Source: Stachybotrys elegans (taxonomy: Eukaryota > Ascomycota > Sordariomycetes > Hypocreales > Stachybotryaceae). Taken from it: a stretch of DNA of 64,000 nucleotides. The notes under the pieces were generated by a model, which was not told where the DNA came from, did no database searches, and worked only from the letters and a program-made list of their open reading frames with translations. The DNA is taken from NCBI GenBank assembly GCA_020746835.1, contig JAGPNK010000015.1, forward strand, positions 904,702 to 968,701, given 5' to 3'. The translations under genes were made by a program, and so were the position numbers. Of the stretch, positions 49,070-61,500 are shown one piece after another (the first letter of the stretch is position 1; each line of letters starts with the position of its first letter).

Positions 49070-50540
49070 ACTCCCCTCTAAGTATAGGGCAAAGGCTACT
49101 TAAGGGAGGATAGTAAGTATTCCCTTCTAGCTATACTAAGGTTAAATAGATTATATAAATGCCTAATTGTCTATTATATAATATGCTGAATTATCTATAT
49201 TAATTATATTAAGGCTTTAACTATATACTATAGGGACTATAATTATAAATATAGTTATGAATAGGCTAATAGTAGTATAATTACTAAGGCAAAATAGTAT
49301 TTTCTATCTATAGGGATATATTAAACATTATATAATATTCCCTAAAATACCTAAATCCCTTTACTAAGCGGTATAATAGATAGCCATTCCTACGATTCTA
49401 ATAATAGACTCTAAGATATCTATTCCTTAATTATAGCCTTTATAAACTTAAAGATCCTATTAATCTTTTTCTTTTCCCTTTAGTTATAAAAAGGCTCTAT
49501 ATCTAGACTATTAGGCTATTATTTAAAAGGCTTAAAAGCCCTAGTCTAATATATATATACTATTAGCAATACTATGCTTTAGTCTCTTAAGATAGATAGA
49601 CTTATCTCTATAGTTTAGCTATCTCTAGCCTAGGTAGGCTATTAGTATCCCTACTCTAGAGAGATTATACTATCTCTAGCATTTTGGTTTATATTCTCTA
49701 TTAAGGATATAGAGCTACTATATATAGTATTAATAATAAAGATTTTAATAATAGAAGAAAGAGAAGGAAAGAGATAATAAAGAGATAAAGGCCTTTTTAT
49801 ATATATCTCTTAAACTCTATTCTAGGGCTAGGCCTTATATAATTATAATTTCTAGCCTAATATAGCTATATTACTATCTATAGCTATAGCTATTATATAC
49901 TTCTTTTATAAGCCTATATAGCCTAAGGACTTCTACTAGAATTATAATAGAATTCTAACCTTAGTATATTACTTTATACCTTTAAGGCCAGCCTTATTAG
50001 AATATATACTAATAAATGGTATATATATACATTAAGTTTACTAACTATAAGTCCCCCTAACTATATATACTTATACTTACTACTACTATTACTACTATAG
50101 CCCCTTTATTATTCTCTAGCTCTAGCTAATAGAAGATATTAATTATATACTATAGTCTAATAATCCCTTTATTATTTAATATTACTCTTTAGTTCTATAG
50201 ATAGTAAGGCTATTATTGTTTATATATACTATTGTTCTTTTTCAATATTAAATATACCTACTATATGAATATAAAAAAAGAAAGGCTAAGAAAAGATAAA
50301 GAAAAGAAAGCTATAAAAATAGTATAAAAGCCTAATAAATATAGAAAATAATTAAACTAAAAGAAAATAAATAGAAAAATATATAAAGAAAAATACTAAA
50401 TAGTAAAGAATTATATTATTTAAATAGATATTTTAAAACTAATTTAGTATTTTAATGTAAATACTCTTTTTTCTTTAATAAACTATTTTATATATATTAT
50501 AAATAATAAAGCAATCCAACTCTATTAATTACTTAGAAAT
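49070..50540. other. Unclassified degraded sequence
   Basis: About 1.5 kb of AT-rich relic that does not share the family A repeats. It starts near CTCCCCTCTAAG and holds no reading I can place. It may be part of an LTR element. Confidence 0.4.
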
Positions 50541-50557
50541 ATTAATAATATAAGTAT

Positions 50558-50790
50558 AATAAGAAAAAGAGTATATAATATAAAATATAAATAATAAAAA
50601 ATAAATAAATAATAAAGATAGTATCTAGTACTTTAGTAATTAATATAATTATAAATAGTAAAGAAGAAGAAGAATAAGGCTATTATTAAACTATCTATAT
50701 AAAGTAGCTAAATAGCTAAGTAACTAAGCTATAAATAGCTATAACTTCTTATATTAAGGTTAGCATTATAAGCCATACTAAGCTTATATA
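50558..50790 (-). mobile_element. Family A short copy (233 bp)
   Basis: Starts AATAAGAAAAAGAG. Exact 14-bp direct repeats AATAATATAAGTAT lie at 50,544-50,557 and 50,791-50,804. Confidence 0.92.
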
Positions 50791-50878
50791 AATAATATAA
50801 GTATTATAGACTATTTAGTTAAAAAAGCTATAGTATTAAATAAATTATCTTTACTTTATTAATTAAAAGGCTAACTAT

Positions 50879-52197
50879 AATAAGGAAAAGAGTATATAAT
50901 ATAGGGTATAAATAGTAAAGAGTAAATAAATAGTAGAGATAGTATTTAGTACCCTAGTAATAAATATAGTTATAAATAGTAAAGAGAAATAATAATAAGG
51001 CTATTATTAGGCTACCCTTACTTATATAGAGTAGGTAACTAGTTAAGTGGCTAAGTGGCTGAGCTATAGGTAGCTATAAGCACTATAATAAGCCATATAT
51101 ATATATAGGTATATAATATAACAGGATATTAAGCAAAATAATAAATATATATACTAGACTAAATAGAAGGCTCTAACTATAACTATATAAGGTTGCTAGT
51201 GCCTGGCTAGAAAGCTTTAGTTAACTTATTAAATAAATAGTAACTAATTAAATAAGATTACTAATACTATAGAAGCCTTATTATAATCTATACCTAGATA
51301 GAGAGCGCTATAATGCTAATAGAAAGCTTTAATAATACTAGAAAAGCCTATAACTATAACTATATAAGGTTACTATTGCTTTAAACTACTAATAGAGAAA
51401 AGCTTAATCTATGCCTATAGCTATATGAAGCCTTTAAGCCCCTAGCTTAAGAAAAATAAATTTATTATCTATATTCTACTATTTGCTTATGCCTTATAGT
51501 TACTAAAAATATAAGTAAACAATATTTATACCTATACTAATATAGTAGAGAGATTAAATCCTCTTGCTAAAGCTACTCTAATAGCTATAGCAGCCTTAGC
51601 TATTACTACTATTAATACTAGTAAAGTTATCTATAAGGTAAGTTACCCTAAGGGATTTAATAATAGTATTACTAATAGTATATAATAGAATAACTTCTAT
51701 TACTTCCTTTCTTTAGTTAGTTTAAAGCTAGAATATAAAAAGTAAAAGAATAAATAGGCTAAGAAAAGCTAGCTCTTTAATAATAAGCCCCTTGGCTAGA
51801 AACTTAACCTTATAAATAGATTATACCTATATATAGGACCCTAGTATAATTAGCTTAGTTTTTAATATAAGTTTTTAATTAGTTTATTAATTTAATTATT
51901 AAATTAATCACTTTTGCTACCTTATTGAATTATATATCTAATGCCCCTATAATATAATATTATAGAGAGAAGTAATATATTAGAAGCCATAGTTATATAT
52001 AGAAGGCTATAAAGGAACTATAGTTATATAAGAAGGTCAAGCTATAAAGAAGTATATAATATAAAGAAGCTATAGGGGAAGTATATAATGTAGGGAACTT
52101 ATTTAGTTAGTAATAGTATATAGAAACAGGTCTAGGGTAAGCTAGAAAAGACAGTAAAAAAACAGTGTAAGCCTTTTAAACCTTATACTCGGGAGGG
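50879..52197 (-). mobile_element. Family A full-length copy (1,319 bp)
   Basis: Starts AATAAGGAAAAG and ends CTCGGGAGGG. Exact 14-bp direct repeats AAAAGGCTAACTAT lie at 50,865-50,878 and 52,198-52,211. The duplication is mixed sequence, so chance identity is very unlikely. Confidence 0.96.
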
Positions 52198-52370
52198 AAA
52201 AGGCTAACTATTAATTATACTAAATATAAATAAAAATAGAGATTAAATATAAGAGAATTAATATATTAGAATATAAAATCTAAAAGAAGCCTAAGTATAA
52301 ATAAAATTATATATTCTCTAGACTAAATGATTTTATCTAGAATAAATTATAATAATATAGAATAGAGTAT

Positions 52371-53671
52371 AATAAGGAAAAGAGTATATAATATAGAGTA
52401 TAAGTAGTAGAGAGTAAATAAATAGTAGAGATAGTACCTAGTGCCCTAGCAATTAATATAGTTATAAATAGTAGATAAGAACAATAATAAGGCCATTATT
52501 AGGCTGCCTATATAGGGTAGCCAACTGGCCAAGTGGCCGAGCCACAGGTGGCTGTAACTTGTACTATTACAAGCCACACATACACAGGCATATAATATAA
52601 CAGGATATTAAGAGAGGGTTAGGGCGGGATCAGACTAGATAAAAGGCTCTAACTGACAGTGCCTAGCTAGGAAGCTTTAGTTAACTTATTAAATAAGATT
52701 GCTAATGCTATAAAAGCCTTACTATAACTATAACCGTAACCTATGCCTAGATAGAGAGCGTTATAATGCTAATAGAAAGCTTTAACTAAGCTAGAAAAGC
52801 TATTACTCTAGGCTACTAATAGAGAAAAGCTTATTCTGCTTCCAGTCTATAGCTATATAAAGCCCTTAAGCCCCTGGCTTAAAAGAGAAAAATTCCTTAT
52901 TTATATTACTTAAACTTAGTCTACTAAGATTAATATTAATATAGAATCAAACAATAATACTAGTAATAATATAGTTACTCTAGTAGCTATAGTAGCCCTA
53001 GCTACCATTTCTATCTATATCCCTAATAATATTATTATTAAGGTAAATCCTTTTAAGTAGTCTTCTCTAAGCTATTTAATAATAGTATTACTAATAGTTT
53101 AAAAATAGAATAACTTCTATATACTATCCTTATATAGTAATTCTAATAAAAAATTATATTTAAAGCCTAGAAAAAAGAATAAAGAAAAGGGTAAAAGGCT
53201 AGAAAGAAGGCTAGAGATAGAGGCTAATTATATTAGCAGTAGAAGCAAATAGCTATATAGAGCCCTAGTATAAATAGAGACATATAGCTTGCTTTAGAAG
53301 CCCTAATAGAATTAGCTTGGTTTTTTAATTAGGGTTTTTAGTTAGTTTTTTAAATTAGCTTTTAAATTAATCACTCTTACTGCCTTTAAATTATATACCT
53401 AATATCCCTATAATATAATATTATAGAGAGAATAGACTATAATAGCCAAAGCACAAGCAATATATTAGAAGCCATAGTTATATACAGAAGGCTATAAAGA
53501 AGCTATAGCTGTATAAGAAGGCTAATATATAATGCAAAGGAGCTATAGGGGAAGCACGTAATGCAGGGAACCTGCTTAGTCAGCAACGGTATGTGAGAAT
53601 GGGTCCAGGGTAAGCTAGAAAAGACAGTGAAAAAAACAGTATAAGCCTTTTAAACCTTATGCTCAGGAGGG
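52371..53671 (-). mobile_element. Family A full-length copy (1,301 bp), first of a tandem set
   Basis: Starts AATAAGGAAAAG and ends CTCAGGAGGG. TAGAATAGAGTAT precedes it (52,358-52,370) and follows it (53,672-53,684). The stretch 52,500-52,600 is less mutated than its surroundings. Confidence 0.94.
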
Positions 53672-53684
53672 TAGAATAGAGTAT

Positions 53685-54459
53685 AATAAGGAAAAAAGTA
53701 TATAATATAAGGTATAAATAGTAAAAAGTAAATAAATAGTAAAGATAGTATCTAGTGCCCTAGTAATTAATATAGTTATAAATAGTAAAGAGAAATAATA
53801 ATAAGGCTATTATTAGGCTATTCTTATATAAAGTAGCTAACTAGCTAAGTGGCTAAGTGACCAAGCTATAGGTGGCTATAAAGAGGGTTAGGGCAGGATT
53901 AGTGCCTGGCTAGAAAGCTTTAGTTAACTTATTAAATAAGACTGCTAATGCTATAAAAGCCTTACTATAACTATAACTATAACTATAACTATATTTAAAT
54001 AGAGAATACTATAATATAAATAGAAAGCTTTAACTAACTATAACTATAAGGTTACTAATGCTAGAAAAGCCTATAACTATAACTATATAAGGTTACTATT
54101 ACTTTAGGCTGCTAGTAGAGCTGCCATTGGCTTGGTTTTTTAGTTAGGGTTTTTAGTTGGTTTTTTAAGTTAGTTATTAAATTGATTGCTCTTACTGCCT
54201 TTAAATTATATATATAATGCCCCTATGATATAATATTATAGAGAGAATAAATAAGTAATATATTAGAAGCTATAGTTATATATAGAAGGCTATAAAGAAG
54301 TATATAATATAAAGGAGCCATAGAGAAAGCTAGGCACTAGTTATATAATAAAGAGAACCTGCTTAGTTAGTAATAAAGTATAAGAATAGGTTTAAAGTAA
54401 GCTAGAAAAGATAGTAAAAAAGAAACAGTATAAGCCTTTTAAACCTTATACTTAGAAGG
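53685..54459 (-). mobile_element. Family A internally deleted copy (775 bp), second of a tandem set
   Basis: Starts AATAAGGAAAAAAG directly after TAGAATAGAGTAT, lacks about 500 bp of the middle, and ends CTTAGAAGGG (mutated CTCGGGAGGG). It is followed by ATAGAATAGAGTAT at 54,460-54,473. It also carries a CTATAA hexamer run near 53,965. Confidence 0.9.
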
Positions 54460-54473
54460 GATAGAATAGAGTA

Positions 54474-55200
54474 TAATAAAGAAAATAATATATAGTATAA
54501 AGTATAAATAATAGAAAGTAAATAAATAGTAAAGATAATATTTAATAGTTTAGTAACTAATATAATTATAAATAGTAAAAAGAAATAATAATAAGGCTAT
54601 TATTAGACTATTTATATAGAGTAGCTAACTGGCTAAATAGCTAAGCTATAGATACTATTATAAACTATATTAAGCTTACTTATATATAGGTATATAATAG
54701 AATAGAATATTAAGATATATAGAGGGTTAGAGTAGAGTTAGACTAAATAGAAAACTCTAACTAACTATAACTATATAAGATTATTAGTGCCTAGCTAGAA
54801 AGCTTTAATTAATTTATTAAATAAGATTATAGTATAGAAGCCTTATTATAATTTATACTTAGATAGAGAGTATTATAAAACTAATAGAAAGCTTTAATAA
54901 TATTAGAAAAGCTATTACTTTAGGCTACTAATAGAGAAAAGCTAATTTTATAGTTTATAGTTATATAAAGCCTTTAAGTCCCTAGCTTAAAAAAGAAGAA
55001 TTCCTTATCTATATTCTATATTCTATTTATATATATTATAAAATAAATAATAATTTATAAACTATAGTAAAGAGATAAAATCTATTTATTACTTTAATAG
55101 TTATAATAGCCCTAGGTACTATCTCTATCTATGTCTTTAATAATAATATTATTAAGATAAGTCTTTTTAAATAGTTTAATAATAGTATTATTAATAGTAA
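54474..55200 (-). mobile_element. Family A copy lacking its far end, third of a tandem set
   Basis: Starts AATAAAGAAAATAATATATA directly after ATAGAATAGAGTAT and follows the usual order of family sections until about 55,200, where the 5' third is missing. Confidence 0.8.
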
Positions 55201-55227
55201 TAAATAAGTTTTATATATCTCTAATAT

Positions 55228-55334
55228 AATAATAAGGAAACAAATATATAGTATAGAGTATAAGTAGTAAAGAGTAAATAAATAGTAAAGATAGTGCCTA
55301 GTGCCCTAGTAACTAATATAGTTATAAATAGTAG
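55228..55334 (-). mobile_element. Family A short copy (107 bp)
   Basis: Starts AATAATAAGG. The 13-bp flanks ATATCTCTAATAT (55,215-55,227) and ATATTTCTAATAT (55,335-55,347) differ by one C/T change. Confidence 0.82.
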
Positions 55335-55364
55335 ATATTTCTAATATATAGTAATTTTTTTAAG

Positions 55365-55456
55365 TACCCTATATATAAGAGCAGTCTAATAATGGCCTTA
55401 TTATTATTTCTCTTTACTATTTATACTCTATACTATATACTCTTTTCCTTATTATA
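55365..55456 (+). repeat. Family A 3'-end fragment
   Basis: Contains GTCTAATAATGGCCTTATTA and ends CCTTATT. Lacks an internal section (the TAACTATATTAGTTACTAG part). Confidence 0.65.
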
Positions 55457-57230
55457 AATTTTCTAATACTAAAGAAACTATAGCTTAATAAGACTAATCT
55501 ATAGATACTATAGTAAAAGACTAATTACTAGATATATATACTATATTCTATAATCTATAAGATCATAACTATTTTTAAGAAATTTACTAGGCCTATTATA
55601 AATAATTAAATTCTTAATATTAAGATTTACTATAATAAATCCTAAGAAGGCTCTTATTTATATTTATAGCCTTAAGAATCTTAGCCTATTATTAAAAGTA
55701 AGGGTTTAATATATTAATATAGATTTAAAAAAGCTATAGAAGGCTAAAGGGATCTATACCCTAAGTTTAAATACTTTTTTAATATAAAAGAAGTTATAAA
55801 GCTAGTATTACTAAGTAGTAAGGTTTATAAAATTAAACTAGAACTAAGTATAAATTTAATCTATAAATCTATCTATGACTTTATTAAGAAAAAGCTATAG
55901 ATTCTTTATAAGTATATTAAAAGCTTATTAAAAAAAGAGTAAATATAATGCTCTTTAAGCCTAGCTAAGATTTCTATACTATTTATTTTAAAGCTAGATA
56001 GAAAGCTATAACTATATATTAACTATAGAATACTTAATAAAATTATTATTAAAAACTAAGCATTACTATTATTTATTAATAAAATCCTTAATAGATTAAA
56101 GAGAAATAGAGTATTTACTAAAATTAACCTTAAAAATGTCTATTATAATATCTATATTATAGAGAGTAATAAATAGAAGATAGCTTTCTATTATTATTAT
56201 AATTACTTTAAATATTTTATAATAAGAAAAAGAGTATATAGTATAGAGTATAAATAGTAAAAAGTAAATAAATAGTAGAGATAGTATCTAGTGCCCTGGT
56301 AACTAATATAGTTATAAATAGTAAAGAGAAATAATAATAAGGCTATTATTAGGCTGCCTATATAGGGTAGCTAACTAGCTAAGTGGCCAAGCCATAGGTG
56401 GCTGCAATATTATAAGCCATACTAAGCTTAACTATGTATAGGTATATAATGCAACGGGATATCGAGCTAGCCGATTAAATATCTTATAATACTATTTAGC
56501 CTTATTAATACTCTAGCTATATATTAAAAGTATATTAATAAGGGTTTATAGAAACTTATAAATACTATTTATATAGTATATCTTAATAATATTCTAATAT
56601 ATAGTTATAACTCTAAAAGATATAAAAGAATATTTATAGTATCCTATATAAACTATAAAAGACTAATCTATTTAAAACCCTAAGAAGTATAAATTCTTAG
56701 TAAATAAAATTATATTTCTTAGTTATATAGTAATATCTAAGAGAGTTATTATAGACTAAAGCTATATTTAGTCTATTATAATCTAGTAAAAGCTTTATAA
56801 TATTAAGAAAATCTTAGTATTCCTTAGATTTATAAAATATTACTATTACTTTATATAGGACTATATTAAAATTACTATACTATTAATAGATCTATTAAAA
56901 GAAAAGCTAAGTATAGTTTAAAAGATTACTTTTATTAGTAAAGCCTTTAAAGTATTTATAAAGCTATATTATATCTTTATTAAAATACCTATTTTATAAT
57001 ACTTTAATCTCTAACTTTTAATCTATATTAAAATAGATATATTAGGCTTTATAATAGAAGCTATTCTATTTTAATTATATAAGGACTAATAGTATTCTAT
57101 AGTATATCTCTTATATAAACTTAATAAGGCTAAAGTAAGATATTAAATTTTAATATAAAGCTTTTAGTAATTATAGAATTATTCCATATCTAGAGATACT
57201 ATATAATCTATAGTAAATATAAGGTACTAG
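55457..57230 (+). pseudogene. Second degraded Ty3/gypsy RT-RNase H fragment
   Basis: Read through TAA/TAG, the frame near 55,960-56,220 gives SLAKISILFILKLDRKL and INYRILNKIIIKN, then FTKINLKNVYYNI, the canonical gypsy RT blocks. A 254-bp family A copy interrupts it at 56,221. Past the insertion the frame resumes without loss as LFSLINTLAIY and then VYLNNILIYSY, the remnant of the YxDD catalytic box. RNase H remnants follow (IDILGFIIEAILF near 57,030). It ends abruptly at the family A copy starting at 57,231. It differs in sequence from the RT at 30.6 kb, so it is another lineage. Confidence 0.85.
56221..56474 (-). mobile_element. Family A short copy (254 bp) inserted in a gypsy RT
   Basis: Starts AATAAGAAAAAGAG and stops after AGCTAGCCGA. 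The 13-bp flanks TTAAATATTTTAT (56,208-56,220) and TTAAATATCTTAT (56,475-56,487) differ by one C/T. Removing the insert and one flank gives a continuous RT reading, an independent proof of the borders. Confidence 0.94.
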
Positions 57231-58525
57231 CCCTCCCGAGTATAACGTTTAAAAGGCTTACACTGTTTTTTTACCATCTTTTCTAGCTTACCCTAGACCC
57301 GTTCCTATATTCTATTGCTAACTAAGCAGGTTCCCTGCATTATATAACCAGTGCCTAGCTTCCTCTATAGCTCCTTTACATTATATATTAGCCTTCTTAT
57401 ATAGCTATAGCTTCTTTATAGTATATGCTTCTATATATAACTATGGCTTCTAATGCATTATATACTTCTACATATAACTATAGCTTTTAATACATTACTT
57501 AGACTAGTATATATAGACTAACCCTCTAAGCGCTTTAGCTACTATAGTCTATTAATAGCTCTTTATAATATTATATTATAGGGACATTAGGTATATAATT
57601 TAAAGGTAGTAAAAGTAATTAATTTAATAACTAAACTAAAAAACTAACTAAAAACTTATACTAAAAAACCAAGCTAATAACTCTAACTATCTCTAGCTTC
57701 TAAAGTAAGCCTTATACTAGAGCCCTATAGCTATTTCTCCCTTATTAGCTTGATTTTGCTACTAAAGGGCTTATTATTAGTAAGTTAGGCCTTCTTGCCT
57801 TTTCTACCCTATTGCTTTTTATATAGCTCTAGGGCTCTAGAGAAAAAGAGATAGTAGAAGTTATTCTATTATATTCTAGACTATTAGTAATATTATTATT
57901 AAATCCCTTAAAATAACTTACTTTATAGATAACTTTATTAGTATTAGTAATAGTAATAGCTAAGGCTACTATAGCTACTAGAGTAGTTTTAATAAAGGGA
58001 TTTAATCCCTTTACTATATTATTATAGATATAGATATTATTTACTTACATTTTGACTTAGATAGTAGGATATAGATAATGAATTTATCTCTTTTAAGCCA
58101 GGGGCTTAAGGGCTTTATATAGCTATAGGCTATAGAATAAGCTTTTCTCTATTAGTAGCCTAGAGTAATAGCAACCTTATATAGTTATAGTTATAGGCTT
58201 TTCTAGCGTTATTAGTTAAAGCTTTCTATTAGCATTGCTAGTAGCGCTCTCTATCTAAGTATAGGTTATGGTTATAGTTATAATAAGGCTTCGATAGCAT
58301 TAGTAACTTAATTCAGTTAGTTAGTGTTTATCTAGTATATATATCTACTATGAGTTAACTAAAGCTTTCTAGCTAGACACTATTAGAACCTTCTATCTAG
58401 TCTAATTCTACCCTAACCCTCTATATATCTTAATATTCTATTATATTATATACCTATATATATATAGCTTATAATATTATAGCTATCTATAGCTTAGTTA
58501 CTTAGCTATTTAGCCAGTTAGCTAC
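57231..58525 (+). mobile_element. Family A copy lacking its 3' end
   Basis: Begins with an almost intact CCCTCCCGAG and runs in the usual order to TTAGCTACTG, where it is cut by the start of another element at 58,526. Contains a (TATAGT)n hexamer stretch near 58,265. Confidence 0.88.
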
Positions 58526-61500
58526 TGTTATAGGTATAGCCTGTATAAGCTAACATTAGCAAGCCAATGTATTCTAAGCTATTTCCCTATGAATTCTCTA
58601 CTAGCTAGTTTCTTTCTCCTTTTTTCTTTGCTCCCTAGATTAATTAATATATTTATTTAGCTTTATTTTAAGCTAGTCTTAATAGGCCTATTATATTTTA
58701 ACTAATCTCCCTAACTATAGTATAATTATAGTTTATTAGCTATAAAGTCTAGATAGATCCTACTATAGAAGATAGCTTTAGACTATAACTATAAGAAAGT
58801 CCCTTACTCTAACTAATAAATAAGTAACTTAATCCTAGTAAAACAATAATAATTATTTAAGCCCTCTAAATAGATCTATATACCTTATCTAGTAAAATAG
58901 CCTAATTATACTAAGATATTAAAAATCTTATAACTATATACTTAAGTAACTAACTAGCTTATAAAAAGCTATTACTTATAATTTAATCTTTATATCCCTA
59001 ATTAAGCCTCTAATAGATATTTAAACCCTAAATAATATAACTACTAGTAATTTTATATAAAGGAAATAGCTACTCTAGCTAGAGAAATTTAATAGTAAAT
59101 AGATTAAATACTAAGTATAGAAAAAAAAGCTTTAATATAAGCTATTTAAAGATATTTAATTTATTAGTATAGTTATTAATAAGTTCTATACTATCTATAA
59201 TAATATAATTAAAAAGACTTAGATATTAGTATATAGCTACTATATATTAGGGGAGAATAGAGAGTTCTATAACCTAGATTAATTCTAAATATATCTAGAC
59301 TTCTAGTTTCTAAATAAATACTAAGAATAAATAGTAGCTATTCTATTACTAAATACTAAATAAGAAAATAATATTAAGTTTATAACCTTTTATACTAAGT
59401 AGGAAAATATACTTATAGATACTTAGAGAATAGTATAGCTTAATACTTTAAAAGTTATAATACTAAAAAAAGCTCTAAATATATATATCATGGTATAGAC
59501 CAAAGACCTAACCTAACCAATAGTAGGCCCTAGCCTAATACATTAGATAATTAGACTAGTAGAGAACCTAGTCACTAGCTTAAACAATATATTAATCTTA
59601 TACCACTATACATTATATAATAATAGTAGTAATTCTTTACTAATAATCTAGAAAACTATAATACCAATTAAATTTTTCTTTTTCCTAATAACTACTATAT
59701 TAAATAATATATTAGGTCTATAAGAGATATACCTAGTTCTTAATAAAGAACCTAATTAATACATTAATAATAAATAGTAATAGATAAATTCATCTTTCTA
59801 TTAAAATATATTCTATCTTTTTTTTAAATAGATTATTCTTTTTTTTATTAGCTAATATTCTAATTAATAAAGTTACTATAGTAATAGGATTAGTACTATT
59901 AGAGTATTACTAAGTAACTATATACTCTATTAAGTAGGCTAAGTAAAAAAGAGCCTTTAATAAAGTAATTAATCACTAGAAAAAGCTAGAAGCTAAAAGA
60001 TAATTAAATATAGAAATTAGTTTAAATAAATTAAGTATTAACTCCCTATTAAATAAGTACTAGACTTTAGTTATACTTATAATAGATAGATAGAGCCTAT
60101 TTATAGTATATATTATAATATATATATATACTTATAACTTAATATCTATTCTTTTTATCTATATTAGGATTCTTTAATTAGTATAGACCTATTAGATAAT
60201 AATAGTAATATTAAAATAGTACTAATAGATCTAGATATTCTTTTTATTTATAATAAAGATTAAATCTATTTATCTAACTATAGAACTAATAATTAGTATT
60301 AAAAGTTATATTTAATTCTAACTAATATTTAATATAATAGCTAAGTAAGTATTAGTATACTTATTAATAAGTTTAATTATTAATAGAAAGAGTATAATAA
60401 AGACTAACCTTACTAGCCAATTATTAAAAAAAATGGATAGATAGTTTTACTTAATAAATCTAAAGCTATATAAACCCTAATAAATTAACTAGCTAGTAAT
60501 AAGCCCTATCTATTAAATTAAGGTTCTATATATAGTCTATAAATTTCTATTTTTTCTATTCTATATTAATAGTTTTTTATCTAGATTACTTTAAATAGCT
60601 AAGAATTAAATAGATTATTTATAAACTTATCTTATATAATAAAAAGTTAGAAATATTAACTAAAGTGCTAGCTATATTTAATCTAATAGATATAGCATTT
60701 ATAACCTATAAGGTAGATATAGCCTAAGGTATAGTAGACTTATAATCTAATATAGCCTATATCTATTTTAACTATTAGTCTTACTAATAAATAGTTCTAA
60801 ATAATTTTTAGATAATTTCTTTAGTCTAGCTAAATAATCTAATAATAGTTATAAATGTCTAACTAGAGATATACTTTTAGAATTAAGTATAATAGAAGAT
60901 TATATATATTAGTATTTTAATCTATAAAAACTATAGTTAAAAGAAAGATATATATAAGCTAGAACTAATTTAATATAAAAAATATTAATTATTTACTAAT
61001 TTATTAGAATAATACTATAATATAAAAAGAAAGAATTATATTAAACTTAATATAATCTAGCTTTTAAAAGAAAAGCTTTAATATAGTAAATAGATTAGTA
61101 TAAATATAAAAAGAAAGAATTAAGCTATTATTAATAATTAGATTAATATATTATAGAAGTAGTTCTATTTTAATTATATAATACTATTTAAAAGCTATTA
61201 GAGATATATTTTATAGATATAATATTATAAAAGATAAAGATATCTTATATAGTAATATAATTAGTAAAAGTATAAAAGCTATAGAATTTATAGAATAAAT
61301 TAGTTAATAGTTAGATTTATTATATATTATATTTATATTATAATAACTAGTTATAAAGCTTTATTTAATTTTATACTTAATAAATAGTTATTTTATATTA
61401 AGAATAAATAGTAAATAGAAAGAGACTATAAGTCTAGTTTTAGTAGACATTTACTAGAAAAGCCTTTTAAAGGTCTATTAATAAATAAAAAAGGGTAGAA

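Noticed and set aside
52500..52560. A tRNA-like A box (TGGC-x-AAGTGG) in family A suggesting a Pol III SINE
   Set aside because: It lies on the strand opposite to the one implied by 5' truncation, and no B box at a suitable distance was found. Insufficient for a Pol III promoter call.
23935..58425. Repeated CCCTAACCCT (or its complement AGGGTTAGGG) as a sign of a telomere or internal telomeric repeats
   Set aside because: It is a single motif at a fixed internal position in each family A copy, never a tandem array, and next to a TA microsatellite. It is part of the repeat, not a telomere.
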